Below, piece after piece: positions 1-7,876 of a DNA stretch of 64,000 nt. Each line of letters opens with the position of its first letter. Position 1 is the first letter of the stretch. The translations under genes were made by a program, and so were the position numbers. The stretch is from assembly GCF_003269425.1 (NCBI RefSeq), contig NZ_CP030104.1:3195001-3259000 (forward strand), read 5' to 3'. This DNA comes from Flagellimonas maritima. Its GTDB lineage: Bacteria; Bacteroidota; Bacteroidia; Flavobacteriales; Flavobacteriaceae. The notes beneath the pieces are model-generated. The model worked only from the letters and a program-made list of their open reading frames with translations, was not told where the DNA came from and searched no databases.

Positions 1-203
1 GTATTGAGTTTGGCCTTTTCAAAGAATATCAGTTTACCGTTGGGTTTTGAGTGTGGGATATTTCCAGATGCTGTCAATTTGTACAGATAGCTTCTCGATA
101 TTCCGGTATAGTCACAGGTTTCTTCAAAGGTGAGTACTTCCTTATGGGCTGTTAAAAGCCGTTCTAAACGATCAAGTCGTTCAAGGATTAAAAAATTGTC
201 CAT
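1..203 (-). CDS. Excisionase-like helix-turn-helix protein (partial, C-terminus cut by window edge)
   Basis: The reverse strand reads an open frame from an ATG at 203 to the window edge, giving about 67 residues. It starts MDNFLILERLDRLERLL and continues with a compact MerR/excisionase-type winged helix (TFEETCDYTGISRSYLYKL, then SKPNGKLIFF). Small HTH_17 proteins of this kind are typical of Bacteroidota integrative elements, where they act in excision or regulate element genes. An AGGA-type ribosome site lies just before the start. The recombinase gene at 3386-4525 points the same way and supports a mobile-element role. The C-terminus lies outside the window, so completeness is unknown. The start and frame are clear; the exact role (excisionase or regulator) is inferred. 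Confidence 0.75.
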   Translation of the reverse strand, partial: MDNFLILERLDRLERLLTAHKEVLTFEETCDYTGISRSYLYKLTASGNIPHSKPNGKLIFFEKAKLN

Positions 204-389
204 TGGTTTCCTTTTTAGGGTTACGAAATGAACAAAAGCGCTTTTGTTTTCTTTTAAATAATTCTTGGGATAAAGGTAAAATAAAGGAAAGGGGGAAGCT
301 AGATTTTTTGATTTAAGTTATCCACAAAAAACTGATATACAATGACTTATGTTAAATGAATTCAAATGAAATCATATATAATTTGGAAA

Positions 390-419
390 TTTAGATTTGG
401 TTTCAAATGGCTTCAAATG
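390..419 (-). repeat. Three tandem 10-bp repeats upstream of the HTH gene
   Basis: Read on the minus strand, 410-419, 400-409 and 390-399 give CATTTGAAGC, CATTTGAAAC and CAAATCTAAA, in exact 10-bp register. Looser CAAATG copies occur nearby at 363-368 and, inverted, 423-428. The same 10-bp phased pattern appears in the opposite orientation at 4731-4760 next to the attachment site. A 10-bp period puts the copies on one face of the helix, as expected for a cooperatively bound protein such as the adjacent excisionase-like HTH protein. Binding is inferred. Confidence 0.55.
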
Positions 420-700
420 CTATCATTTGATTTTTGGCAAAAATCAAAGAATTTTGAGTTATCAACAATTTGAGATAGCTAAATACGAAAATGTTAGTTT
501 AAAAAAGGGTCGATTATATTGTTTTAGGAGCAGGCCATTACATAGTTGCTATTTGAAGAATGTTAACATGCATATGAAGGATGCTGTTCTATTATATTAA
601 AGGTTTGCTTCTTGAGACCAAAGAAATAAAGAAATTTTCTTTCTAGTCAATACCGATTAATATATCGACTTAATAGCAGGAGTCAAAATCTTTGAATAAA

Positions 701-734
701 CTTCACGAAATGAGCAAAACTCATTGCTGTGAAG
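701..734. repeat. Imperfect hairpin / inverted repeat
   Basis: CTTCAC at 701-706 pairs with GTGAAG at 729-734, and AATGAG at 709-714 pairs with CTCATT at 720-725, with a small internal bulge and a 5-nt loop. No T-run follows on the plus strand, so it does not look like an intrinsic terminator. It lies about 140 bp before the ABC permease gene. Its function is unknown. Confidence 0.45.
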
Positions 735-870
735 TTAGCTCGAGATTAATTTTATTCCTTGATATATGTTACTATAAAGGGATTTGTTATTTTTAATAAA
801 GAAGTATATAATTAATGTGAGTTATGCTACAAGCATTAATTATAGGATATTTTAAATTATTGAACATTCT

Positions 871-3168
871 ATGATACGTCATAATCTTAAACTTATAATC
901 AGGAATTTGTGGGCAAATAAAATATATACTTCTATTATTCTATTGAGCCTAGTAGTGGCTTTTGTATGTTGCAATATCCTCATATCATTTCTCGTTTATG
1001 AAACAAATACGGATAAATTTCATTCCAAGCAAGATAGGATATTCCAAGTATTCAGTAATGATCCATTTGGCGAAAGTGGCCGCATTCCCTATATACCCAA
1101 GTTTCTTTATGGCTATTTAACCAACAATTATCCAGAAATTGCCGATGTAAGTCAGATTGGAAATTTAGATAAAGCTTCAATTGAGGTTGAAAAAACCATT
1201 TTTAAAGATTTAAATATTTTGTTGGCCGATGAGTCATTCTTTTCAGTTTTTGATTTCCCTATTGGTCAAGGAAATAAAAGTGGGGGATTGTCACCTGGTA
1301 ATATTGTACTCACACAAGAAAAGGCTGCTATTTTATTTGGGGATTCGGAAGCGGTCGGTAAGTCTGTTTCTTTAATTACTCCCGATACTATCCAGCAAAT
1401 GACCGTTTCGGCTATTGCAAAAAAGTCGAACTCGAATAGTCATTTATCTTTTGATGCCTTAGTGCATCATTCCAATTTTGAAAATAGATGGAATGGCGGA
1501 CCCAGCTATGCTTTAATGACGAGCAATAGTTCTACGGAAGCCTTGCAAAGCAAGATCAAGGCAGATAGTATACGACCAGGATTACTTGGCCCTGGCAAAA
1601 TGGACTACTTCTTTGAGCCCTTAAGTAATTCTTATTTCACCGCTGAAAATAAAATGAAATACATGAAAACAAGAAACCCTACCTTTTTGAAGGTCGGGTA
1701 TATAGTTTGCGGCTTGATTCTCTTTATTGCAAGCTTTAATTTCATAAATCTATTCTTGCTTTTTTGGCAGGATAGAAGAAAGGAAATGGGTATTAAAAAA
1801 ACTCTTGGAATTACTCAAAAAGGATTGTTCTACTTCTCAATAGCAGAAGCAGGATTTTACATTATTACTAGTTTTTTATTATCGCTTATTATAACACTTC
1901 TAACAATTCCTGTATTCAATTCTGTTTTTGAGGCGAACCTATCACCAGAGTATTTGTTGAATATAGAGGTTGCTTCACATATAGCTTTAGTCATTCTTTT
2001 CTCGGCCGCCTTGATAGTAACATTTTCCGTATCCAAACAATGGAGGATGAAACCTGTCAATTTAATGAAAAACGAATCCTCCAAGGTTACCTTTAGTGGA
2101 TTTCTCTTCACTTTCCAGTTCATTATTTCAATTACACTAACAATATGCTCCATCTCGATTATTGAACAAATGAACTATATTGAGAATGCTCCGCTCGGTT
2201 TCAACCGAAATATTATTCAACTTGATACCCCCGACCCGAAATACTCGAAAGTTCTTCCTGTCCTCAAACAGAAAATTGGTCAGTTGCCAAATGTTAAAGG
2301 TGTAACCGTTAGTGGTGGAAACCCGATATCCGGAAATCGAATTGTGCGATATGAACTTGAAAATGAAAAGTATTATACACCCTTTTTATTTGGGGGTGAT
2401 AAAGATTTCATTGAAACGCTTAATTTAAATTTAATCGAAGGTAGTTTGCCTTCGGCAGTACATAACGGTAAACTTGTCAATCAAAAACTGATCCGTCAGT
2501 TTGACCTAAGTGATCCAATTGGAAAAAAAGTGCCCGGTACTGAGGATTTAATTGTTGGTGTTGTGGAAGATTTTACATGTGGTTCTTTTAAAGAGGAGAT
2601 TCCGCCAGTTATAATAGCTTACTATGAGGATGGACCTTCATTACTCATTGATTACCAAGGCACTAACTTAGGATTACTTCTTCCGGAAATTGAAACAAAA
2701 TGGAAAGAACTATTTCCAGATTATTTCTTTTCTTACAAAATTCTTGAAGAAGAACTCATGAAGAAGTATAAAGAGGACACATTTTTCTATAATATCATTG
2801 TGACTTTTGCAATTATAAGTATGATATTGGCAAGTTTCGGCTTGTTTGCTTTGTCATGGGCAGTTACTCAAAGTAGATCTAAAGAAATGGGAATTCGAAA
2901 AGTACTAGGAGCCTCGACAGGAGATATTGTGAACTTGTTGACTTACGCGTTTAGCAAACGTATACTCCTAGCTTTCATAATAGCAATCCCCATGGGCTAT
3001 TATTTGATGCATCAATGGCTTACACGTTTCGCAAACAGGATTGATCTCAGCATATGGATTTTTATTCTATCGGGCCTTATTGTAATTTTAATTTCTGTGT
3101 TGACTTTAAGTATGCAAACAATAAAAGCGACAAGAAAAAATCCAATCGAGGAAATAAGCACTGAGTAG
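871..3168 (+). CDS. ABC transporter permease, MacB/FtsX type (element cargo)
   Basis: This 765-residue inner-membrane protein has the usual Bacteroidota layout: an N-terminal membrane helix (about 20-45), a periplasmic MacB-like core domain, an FtsX block of helices (about 275-430), a second periplasmic domain and a C-terminal FtsX block (about 650-760). Both blocks carry the same signature after a helix, RRKEMGIKKTLG and RSKEMGIRKVLGAS, showing the internal duplication. Such permeases usually work with a LolD/MacB-like ATPase in mechanotransmission or export. No ATPase gene lies beside it here, so it must borrow one or have been carried alone. It sits between the HTH and recombinase genes and is therefore probably cargo of the integrated element. 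The family call is firm; the substrate is unknown. Confidence 0.85.
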   Translation: MIRHNLKLIIRNLWANKIYTSIILLSLVVAFVCCNILISFLVYETNTDKFHSKQDRIFQVFSNDPFGESGRIPYIPKFLYGYLTNNYPEIADVSQIGNLDKASIEVEKTIFKDLNILLADESFFSVFDFPIGQGNKSGGLSPGNIVLTQEKAAILFGDSEAVGKSVSLITPDTIQQMTVSAIAKKSNSNSHLSFDALVHHSNFENRWNGGPSYALMTSNSSTEALQSKIKADSIRPGLLGPGKMDYFFEPLSNSYFTAENKMKYMKTRNPTFLKVGYIVCGLILFIASFNFINLFLLFWQDRRKEMGIKKTLGITQKGLFYFSIAEAGFYIITSFLLSLIITLLTIPVFNSVFEANLSPEYLLNIEVASHIALVILFSAALIVTFSVSKQWRMKPVNLMKNESSKVTFSGFLFTFQFIISITLTICSISIIEQMNYIENAPLGFNRNIIQLDTPDPKYSKVLPVLKQKIGQLPNVKGVTVSGGNPISGNRIVRYELENEKYYTPFLFGGDKDFIETLNLNLIEGSLPSAVHNGKLVNQKLIRQFDLSDPIGKKVPGTEDLIVGVVEDFTCGSFKEEIPPVIIAYYEDGPSLLIDYQGTNLGLLLPEIETKWKELFPDYFFSYKILEEELMKKYKEDTFFYNIIVTFAIISMILASFGLFALSWAVTQSRSKEMGIRKVLGASTGDIVNLLTYAFSKRILLAFIIAIPMGYYLMHQWLTRFANRIDLSIWIFILSGLIVILISVLTLSMQTIKATRKNPIEEISTE

Positions 3169-3385
3169 AAATTGTTGTATCAACTAAAGGGCTTCGATTT
3201 TTTATTTTGTAACAATTTACGGTAAACAGTGCATTTTCTTCACGAATTCAAATAAAACGGCCATCTTGCAAGACTTATAGAAGTAGTATAACACATATTT
3301 ATCTCAGTCTCATTTTCCTCTTTTTTAATAGTTTAACAAAGTAACCTTTTATAAAATTCCATTAGACCCAAATTGGCTGGCTGCT

Positions 3386-4525
3386 TTAAACTGCAATGTT
3401 CATTTCTAATTCTGGGATCATGTTTGCCGCTGCTTTCATTTTTTCATCAATTATCTTGGTATAGATTTCTGTGGTTCGAATTTCCCGATGTCCTAATCTT
3501 TTGGACACCGTATAAATATCCGCTCCATTTTCTAACAGCAATACGGCGTTGGTATGCCTGGCACTATGGAAAGTAATATGTTTGGTTATTCCCGCCCGCA
3601 TGCACCAAGAAAGGATTTGAGCGTTGAAATGCGCACCATATTTAAGGCCTTTAAACACCTTGTCACTAGGGTTTTTTCGATAACCGAGTAATTTTCTTGC
3701 CTGTCCTGAAATATAGAGGTATTCCAATCCATCGGTTTTCTTCTGCCGGAAAATGACTCGTGCGCCTTGGTCTTCGTCCCTGACCTCAGACCATTTCAAT
3801 TTGGCGATGTCGCTCCATCGTAATCCAGTAAGGCAACTAAAGATAAAGGCACTTTTTAAAACAGGATATTTACAATGTGCATGGGACAACGCCTGTAATT
3901 CAGAATGGGTAAGATATTCCCGTACCGATTCCGCTTGCTCGAAACTTTTTACTGACTTAACAACATCCTGCAGGATAAAACTTTCGTTATAGGCCTCACG
4001 AAGTGCAGCCCTGAATTTATTGAAATAGGTGTATTTTGAATTCTGGGATAGGGGAGTACCTCCTTTGGTCATAGCTTTGGTATCCAAATATTTCTTGAAG
4101 TCTTTTACGAAATCGGAATCTATATCTTTCAATTGCACATGCTCTGGGCAGTATCTTTCGATATGTTTTAGAGCGGCATCCCAATTGCCATAGTTGGCAT
4201 TGCTTTCATAGCGCTCTTCTTTCATCTGGCGAAAGAAATCCAAAAAAGTGATTTGCCCTTTCTTTTCATTCCGCATGTTATATTTCCCCTTAATGAAATC
4301 TGACTGACGAATGGTAAGAATACTTTCTGCCAATTTCAATGCCTCTTTGTTCTTTCGTTGTTGTTCTGCATTTTGAGGTTTGTTATAGACGTATAGTTTC
4401 AAATATTCAAAACTCCTGACGTGCTTTTTCGTACCATTTTTGTCCTTTCGGCTTCCACCATAGTATTCGAGGTACAAACTGGACTTTCCACTTTTAAGTT
4501 TTTTCCGCTTTAGACTTATAATCAT
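3386..4525 (-). CDS. Tyrosine recombinase / integrase
   Basis: This 379-residue phage-type integrase has an N-terminal arm-binding domain (about 1-75, SLYLEYYGG), a SAM-like core-binding domain (about 90-190) and a C-terminal catalytic domain. The active-site set is visible: Arg236 (TGLRWSD), Lys263, His320 and Arg323 (HSARH), His346 (LGHREI) and Tyr355 (TEIYTKI). I start at 4525 because an AAGG site lies just before it and the residues then match the usual arm domain. The longer frame from 4576 would run over one of the five GTACACCT sites. The gene ends far from mnmE and its start faces the mnmE 3' end 241 bp away, the expected place for an integrase next to its attachment site. It appears intact. 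Confidence 0.92.
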   Translation of the reverse strand: MIISLKRKKLKSGKSSLYLEYYGGSRKDKNGTKKHVRSFEYLKLYVYNKPQNAEQQRKNKEALKLAESILTIRQSDFIKGKYNMRNEKKGQITFLDFFRQMKEERYESNANYGNWDAALKHIERYCPEHVQLKDIDSDFVKDFKKYLDTKAMTKGGTPLSQNSKYTYFNKFRAALREAYNESFILQDVVKSVKSFEQAESVREYLTHSELQALSHAHCKYPVLKSAFIFSCLTGLRWSDIAKLKWSEVRDEDQGARVIFRQKKTDGLEYLYISGQARKLLGYRKNPSDKVFKGLKYGAHFNAQILSWCMRAGITKHITFHSARHTNAVLLLENGADIYTVSKRLGHREIRTTEIYTKIIDEKMKAAANMIPELEMNIAV

Positions 4526-4543
4526 AACCTTAATTTTTAGATG

Positions 4544-4658
4544 AGTACACCTCGAAAAAAATCTCAAAGACAACAATTACAGTACCTGAGGTGAAATTGG
4601 TACACCTTTGGTACACCTTTTTGTTAAAATTGGGTTCGAGGTGTACTGGAGGTGTACT
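4544..4658. repeat. Cluster of five GTACACCT sites, probable integrase arm-type or operator sites
   Basis: GTACACCT occurs on the plus strand at 4545-4552, 4600-4607 and 4611-4618 and on the minus strand at 4639-4646 and 4650-4657. The middle pair is a perfect tandem 11-mer (TTGGTACACCT at 4597 and 4608). The right pair is a perfect GAGGTGTACT at 4638 and 4649, also 11 bp apart, and the left single copy is its exact reverse complement. All five lie between the integrase start and mnmE. Paired, oriented sites at one helical turn fit arm-type binding by integrase or a repressor of int. The pattern is directly visible; the binder is inferred. Confidence 0.7.
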
Positions 4659-4730
4659 AAAAGTATGAAAATGGGTAGAAAAAGGAAAATAAACGAGGAT
4701 AAAAATTTTTGTAACTATCTGATTTGCAAT

Positions 4731-4760
4731 CAAATGAAACCAAATGAGACCAAATAAAAC
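4731..4760 (+). repeat. Three tandem 10-bp repeats beside the attachment site
   Basis: CAAATGAAAC, CAAATGAGAC and CAAATAAAAC follow one another without gaps, ending 6 bp before the mnmE stop codon. They match the repeats at 390-419 in opposite orientation, sharing the string GAAACCAAAT. The position next to the crossover point suits a directionality factor or integrase accessory sites. Confidence 0.65.
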
Positions 4761-4766
4761 CAGCAG

Positions 4767-4784
4767 TTACTTCCCGATGCAAAA
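4767..4784 (-). other. Putative attachment site: last 18 bp of mnmE
   Basis: The coding strand of the mnmE 3' end reads TTTTGCATCGGGAAGTAA. From memory, the SGI1 attachment site in the 3' end of trmE/thdF is TTCTGTATTGGGAAGTAA, which would match at 15 of 18 positions. Both encode F-C-I-G-K-stop. Together with an adjacent integrase and phased repeats this marks the element-chromosome junction. The partner repeat at the other element end would lie left of this window; I did not find a second copy here. Confidence 0.65.
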
Positions 4785-6137
4785 ATTTGAGAATATATTT
4801 CCCAACAAATCGTCCGTAGTAACACTACCAGTAATCTCTCCCAAATGAAAAAGAGCCTGTCGAATATCGATGGCCATCAAATCACTGGCCAATCCTATTT
4901 CCATTCCTTCTTTTACTTTTTGTATTTCCTCAAGAGCTTTCAATAGAGCGTCATAATGTCTGCTATTGGAAATAATCGTACTATCACCCGTTAAAGAACC
5001 TGAATCCACTAAGGAAAGTAATTTATTTTCTAAATCATCTATGCCAACCCGATTTTTAGCCGAGAGAAAAATTGCATTTGGAAATTCTTTTTCCAAAGAA
5101 TCCAGCTGCGAATTTGTTAGCATATCGATTTTATTACAAATTGGTAAGATTTCCTTTTTTGGGTAGTTTGTTTCTATTCGTTTCAGTTCAGACCGGTCAA
5201 AATCAATAGTATCAAAAAGAAAAATAATAAGTCTTGCCGTCTCAATTTTACCGAAAGTTCGTTTGATTCCTATTTGCTCAACTACATCTTCTGTTTCTCG
5301 AATCCCTGCAGTATCGATAAACCTAAAATTTATTCCATTAAGGGTAATTTGGTCTTCAACCGTATCTCTGGTGGTACCTGCAATATCGCTCACTATGGCC
5401 CTTTCTTCATTCAATAGAACATTTAGCAGGGTTGACTTACCAACATTTGGCTGTCCAACAATGGCCACAGGAATACCATTCTTAATAACATTACCAAGGG
5501 TGAAGGAGTCGATAAGTTTTTTTAGGACTTCACTGATACGGTTTAACAATGCATTAAATTGGCTACGATTTGCAAATTCAACATCCTCTTGGGAAAAATC
5601 CAATTCCAGCTCAATAAGCGAAGCGAAATTCAGTAGTTCTTCACGTAATTTTTGAATTTCATTGCTAAAACCACCCCGCATTTGTTGCATGGCTATTTCG
5701 TGGGCGGCTTCACTATTGCTGGCTATTAAATCTGCTACAGCTTCTGCCTGACTTAGGTCCATTTTTCCGTTTAGGAAAGCCCGTAGCGTAAATTCACCCG
5801 CGGAGGCGGTCCTACAGCCCTTTCTCAAAAACAGTTGAATAATTTGTTGTTGAATGTATGGCGAACCATGGCAGGAAATTTCAATGACGTCTTCTCCAGT
5901 ATAAGAGTGCGGCCCTCTAAATAAAGAAATCAGTACCTTATCCAAAATTCTGCCATTTTCGGTAATGTGTCCCAAATGGATGCTGTGGCTCTTCTGATCA
6001 GATAATTTTTTATTTTTAATGGACTTAAAGACCGTATCCGAAATACTTATGGAACTAGGTCCTGAAACCCGAATAACCGCTATTGCCCCTGTTCCTGAAG
6101 GTGTTGCTAAAGCTATGATCGTTTCTGTATTGGACAT
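4767..6137 (-). CDS. mnmE: tRNA uridine-5-carboxymethylaminomethyl(34) synthesis GTPase MnmE
   Basis: MnmE works with MnmG to modify the wobble uridine of several tRNAs. The 456-residue protein has the N-terminal folate-binding domain (about 1-120), a helical domain split by a G domain, with P-loop GQPNVGKS at about 228-235, DTAGI (G3) and NKID (G4), and the invariant C-terminal CIGK whose Cys is needed for catalysis. I start at 6137 (MSNTETIIAL), matching the family; a longer frame to 6221 adds 28 unrelated residues. A TAnnTTTG box only 5 nt before this start suggests a very short leader. The 3' end doubles as the probable integration target of the neighbouring element and is still intact. 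Confidence 0.96.
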   Translation of the reverse strand: MSNTETIIALATPSGTGAIAVIRVSGPSSISISDTVFKSIKNKKLSDQKSHSIHLGHITENGRILDKVLISLFRGPHSYTGEDVIEISCHGSPYIQQQIIQLFLRKGCRTASAGEFTLRAFLNGKMDLSQAEAVADLIASNSEAAHEIAMQQMRGGFSNEIQKLREELLNFASLIELELDFSQEDVEFANRSQFNALLNRISEVLKKLIDSFTLGNVIKNGIPVAIVGQPNVGKSTLLNVLLNEERAIVSDIAGTTRDTVEDQITLNGINFRFIDTAGIRETEDVVEQIGIKRTFGKIETARLIIFLFDTIDFDRSELKRIETNYPKKEILPICNKIDMLTNSQLDSLEKEFPNAIFLSAKNRVGIDDLENKLLSLVDSGSLTGDSTIISNSRHYDALLKALEEIQKVKEGMEIGLASDLMAIDIRQALFHLGEITGSVTTDDLLGNIFSNFCIGK

Positions 6138-6142
6138 ATCCG

Positions 6143-6150
6143 CAAAAGTA
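6143..6150 (-). promoter_or_regulatory. Bacteroidota -7 box of mnmE (TACTTTTG)
   Basis: TACTTTTG on the minus strand fits the TAnnTTTG consensus of the Bacteroidota primary sigma factor. It ends 5 nt before the mnmE start codon, so transcription should begin at or next to the ATG, which suggests a leaderless or nearly leaderless mRNA. Confidence 0.45.
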
Positions 6151-6223
6151 CAAATTAGCGAATCGTTGTAACATTTTCTTGAATATATATACTGATATAA
6201 TACATCATTAAAATCAATCAAAA

Positions 6224-6583
6224 ATGGAAATTATTAATCAAAATGTAGTTAGAAAGGATAATACATTGTTATCCATCACACACCTTACACAATTATTGCA
6301 CTATGTTACTGGATTTGGGGGTTTTATTGTACCTCTGATTATCTGGTTGACATCAAGAAAAACTGTTGAAGGAATGGACGAGCATGGAAAATCCGTTATT
6401 AACCTTCAATTGAGCTTATTATTATACATTATTATAAGTATTCCTGCGATTTTATTATTGGGACTTGGAATTCTAGGCTTGATAGGAGTTGCCATCCTTG
6501 GTTTTGTACTTCCTATAATCAACGCGGTACGCGCTGCAAACGGGGAATCGCCATCAAACTTTATGACCATTCCTTTTGTGTAA
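6224..6583 (+). CDS. DUF4870 family small membrane protein
   Basis: This 119-residue protein has three hydrophobic segments: LLHYVTGFGGFIVPLIIWL, a glycine- and isoleucine-rich pair at about 62-85, and a final one at about 86-102. The DEHGKSVINLQLS stretch between helices is typical of DUF4870. The family has no established function; members are often linked to envelope or stress physiology. It is divergent from mnmE (86 bp between starts) and is followed by a perfect palindromic terminator. The family call rests on the pattern of helices and the conserved N-L-Q motif. Confidence 0.8.
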   Translation: MEIINQNVVRKDNTLLSITHLTQLLHYVTGFGGFIVPLIIWLTSRKTVEGMDEHGKSVINLQLSLLLYIIISIPAILLLGLGILGLIGVAILGFVLPIINAVRAANGESPSNFMTIPFV

Positions 6584-6585
6584 AA

Positions 6586-6613
6586 AAAAGCTAGAGCAAT
6601 TGCTCTAGCTTTT
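6586..6613. terminator. Bidirectional intrinsic terminator between DUF4870 gene and dnaN
   Basis: This is a perfect 28-bp palindrome (half-site AAAAGCTAGAGCAA) flanked by A-run on the left and T-run on the right, so it can fold on either strand. It lies 3 nt after the DUF4870 stop codon and 23 nt from the dnaN stop codon and probably ends both transcripts. Confidence 0.88.
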
Positions 6614-6636
6614 CAAGTATTTAGGTTGGAATATAG

Positions 6637-7755
6637 TTAATTATTTAGCATGACGGGCATCACCAACATTGTAACATGTTCCCCTTCGTCAAGTCCATCG
6701 GTCGGTGTCAATATTCCTGCTCTGTTCGGTAGGCTCATCTCCAAAGAAACTTCGTCTGAAGTCAAATTGTTTAGCATTTCTACGAGAAACCTGGAATTGA
6801 ATCCAATTTGCATGTCGTCTCCTTGGTAAGAGCAAGAAAGTCGCTCTTCTGCCTTATTGCTATAATCGACATCTTCTGCTGAAATATTTAATTCAGCTCC
6901 CGCAATTTTTAAGCGAATTTGGTGCGTGGTCTTATTTGAGAAAATAGAAACTCTACGCACAGAACTCAAAAATTGATTTCTTGAGATGGACAATCTATTA
7001 GGATTTTCTTTTGGAATGACAGCTTCGTAGTTGGGATATTTTCCATCAATAAGCCTGCAGATCAATTCTGAGTCATCAAAAATGAACTTTGCATTACTAT
7101 CATTGTACTCGATGGTAACTTCCGTTTCAGAGCCCGAGAGAATACCCTTTAAAAGGTTCAATGGTTTCTTTGGCATAATAAATTCTGCCACCTCGGAGGC
7201 ACTTACATCATTTCGCTGATATTTCACCAATTTATGTGCATCAGTAGCAACAAAAGTCAAATTTTCTGTTGAAAACTGAAAAAAAACACCGCTCATTACA
7301 GGGCGCAAGTCATCGTTTCCAGCGGCAAAGATCGTTTTGTTGATTGCTGTTGCCAAAATATCTCCAAGCAGGGTAGTGGAGCTAGGATTGGAAACTTCTA
7401 TAGCCTTCGGAAATTCAGCGCCATCTGCATAGGCAAGGGCATATTTACCATGATTGGAACTGATTTCCACGGTATTGTTGTCCTCTACAACAAAGGTCAG
7501 AGGTTGTTCCGGGAACGTTTTCAACGTATCCAACAAGAGTCTTGCCGGTACCGCAATTGTACCTTCGGCATCAGAATCAACATCCAAAACGGAACTCATT
7601 GTTGTTTCCAAATCTGAAGCGGAAACCGTCAGCTTATTTTGTTTTAAATCGAATAAAAAATTATCTAAAATGGGCAAGGTATTGCTGTTATTGATTACAC
7701 CTCCCAAAACCTGTAATTGTTTTAATAAATATGTACTGGATACAATAAACTTCAT
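6637..7755 (-). CDS. dnaN: DNA polymerase III beta subunit (sliding clamp)
   Basis: The 372-residue protein forms the dimeric clamp that tethers the replicative polymerase. It starts MKFIVSSTYLLKQLQVLGGVI and keeps the three-domain repeat (about 1-120, 130-245, 250-372), with FDDSELICRLIDGKYPNYEAV in the middle and a C-terminus of LVMPVML. I start at 7755, the family start; the longer frame to 7794 adds 13 residues. It lies downstream of gldF-gldG rather than beside dnaA. A TATATTTG box at 7830-7837 could give it its own promoter with a leader of roughly 65 nt. Confidence 0.97.
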   Translation of the reverse strand: MKFIVSSTYLLKQLQVLGGVINNSNTLPILDNFLFDLKQNKLTVSASDLETTMSSVLDVDSDAEGTIAVPARLLLDTLKTFPEQPLTFVVEDNNTVEISSNHGKYALAYADGAEFPKAIEVSNPSSTTLLGDILATAINKTIFAAGNDDLRPVMSGVFFQFSTENLTFVATDAHKLVKYQRNDVSASEVAEFIMPKKPLNLLKGILSGSETEVTIEYNDSNAKFIFDDSELICRLIDGKYPNYEAVIPKENPNRLSISRNQFLSSVRRVSIFSNKTTHQIRLKIAGAELNISAEDVDYSNKAEERLSCSYQGDDMQIGFNSRFLVEMLNNLTSDEVSLEMSLPNRAGILTPTDGLDEGEHVTMLVMPVMLNN

Positions 7756-7829
7756 TGAAGAAATTCTTTTTAAATTGATTGCCCTTTTGACCATTTTTTC
7801 TTGGACAGGGCCATTAAAATCGATAAAAG

Positions 7830-7837
7830 CAAATATA
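7830..7837 (-). promoter_or_regulatory. Candidate -7 box upstream of dnaN (TATATTTG)
   Basis: TATATTTG on the minus strand matches TAnnTTTG and lies between the gldG stop codon and the dnaN start. A second match (TAAATTTG, 7862-7869) lies just behind it. Either could uncouple dnaN from the gld operon. Confidence 0.35.
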
Positions 7838-7876
7838 TCTTAAAACGCTTTAGAAAAGAAACAAATTTATCAACAC

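Larger units (their letters stand above)
204..870. other. Gene-free stretch between HTH gene and ABC permease
   Basis: I see no convincing gene in these 667 bases. The left part should hold the promoter of the HTH gene, with a cluster of CAAATG-containing 10-bp repeats (390-419, and related copies near 354-370 and 423-430). The right part has a 34-nt imperfect hairpin at 701-734. A short open frame at 397-600 needs a TTG start, lies across the repeats and resembles no family I know, so I do not call it. Confidence 0.5.

Noticed and set aside
397..600. 67-residue open frame in the gene-free stretch
   Set aside because: It needs a TTG start inside the repeat cluster, has no ribosome site and resembles no family; compositional features look non-coding.
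4544..4760. CRISPR-like array
   Set aside because: Repeats are 8-11 bp, phased at one helical turn and partly inverted; there are no uniform spacers and no cas genes.
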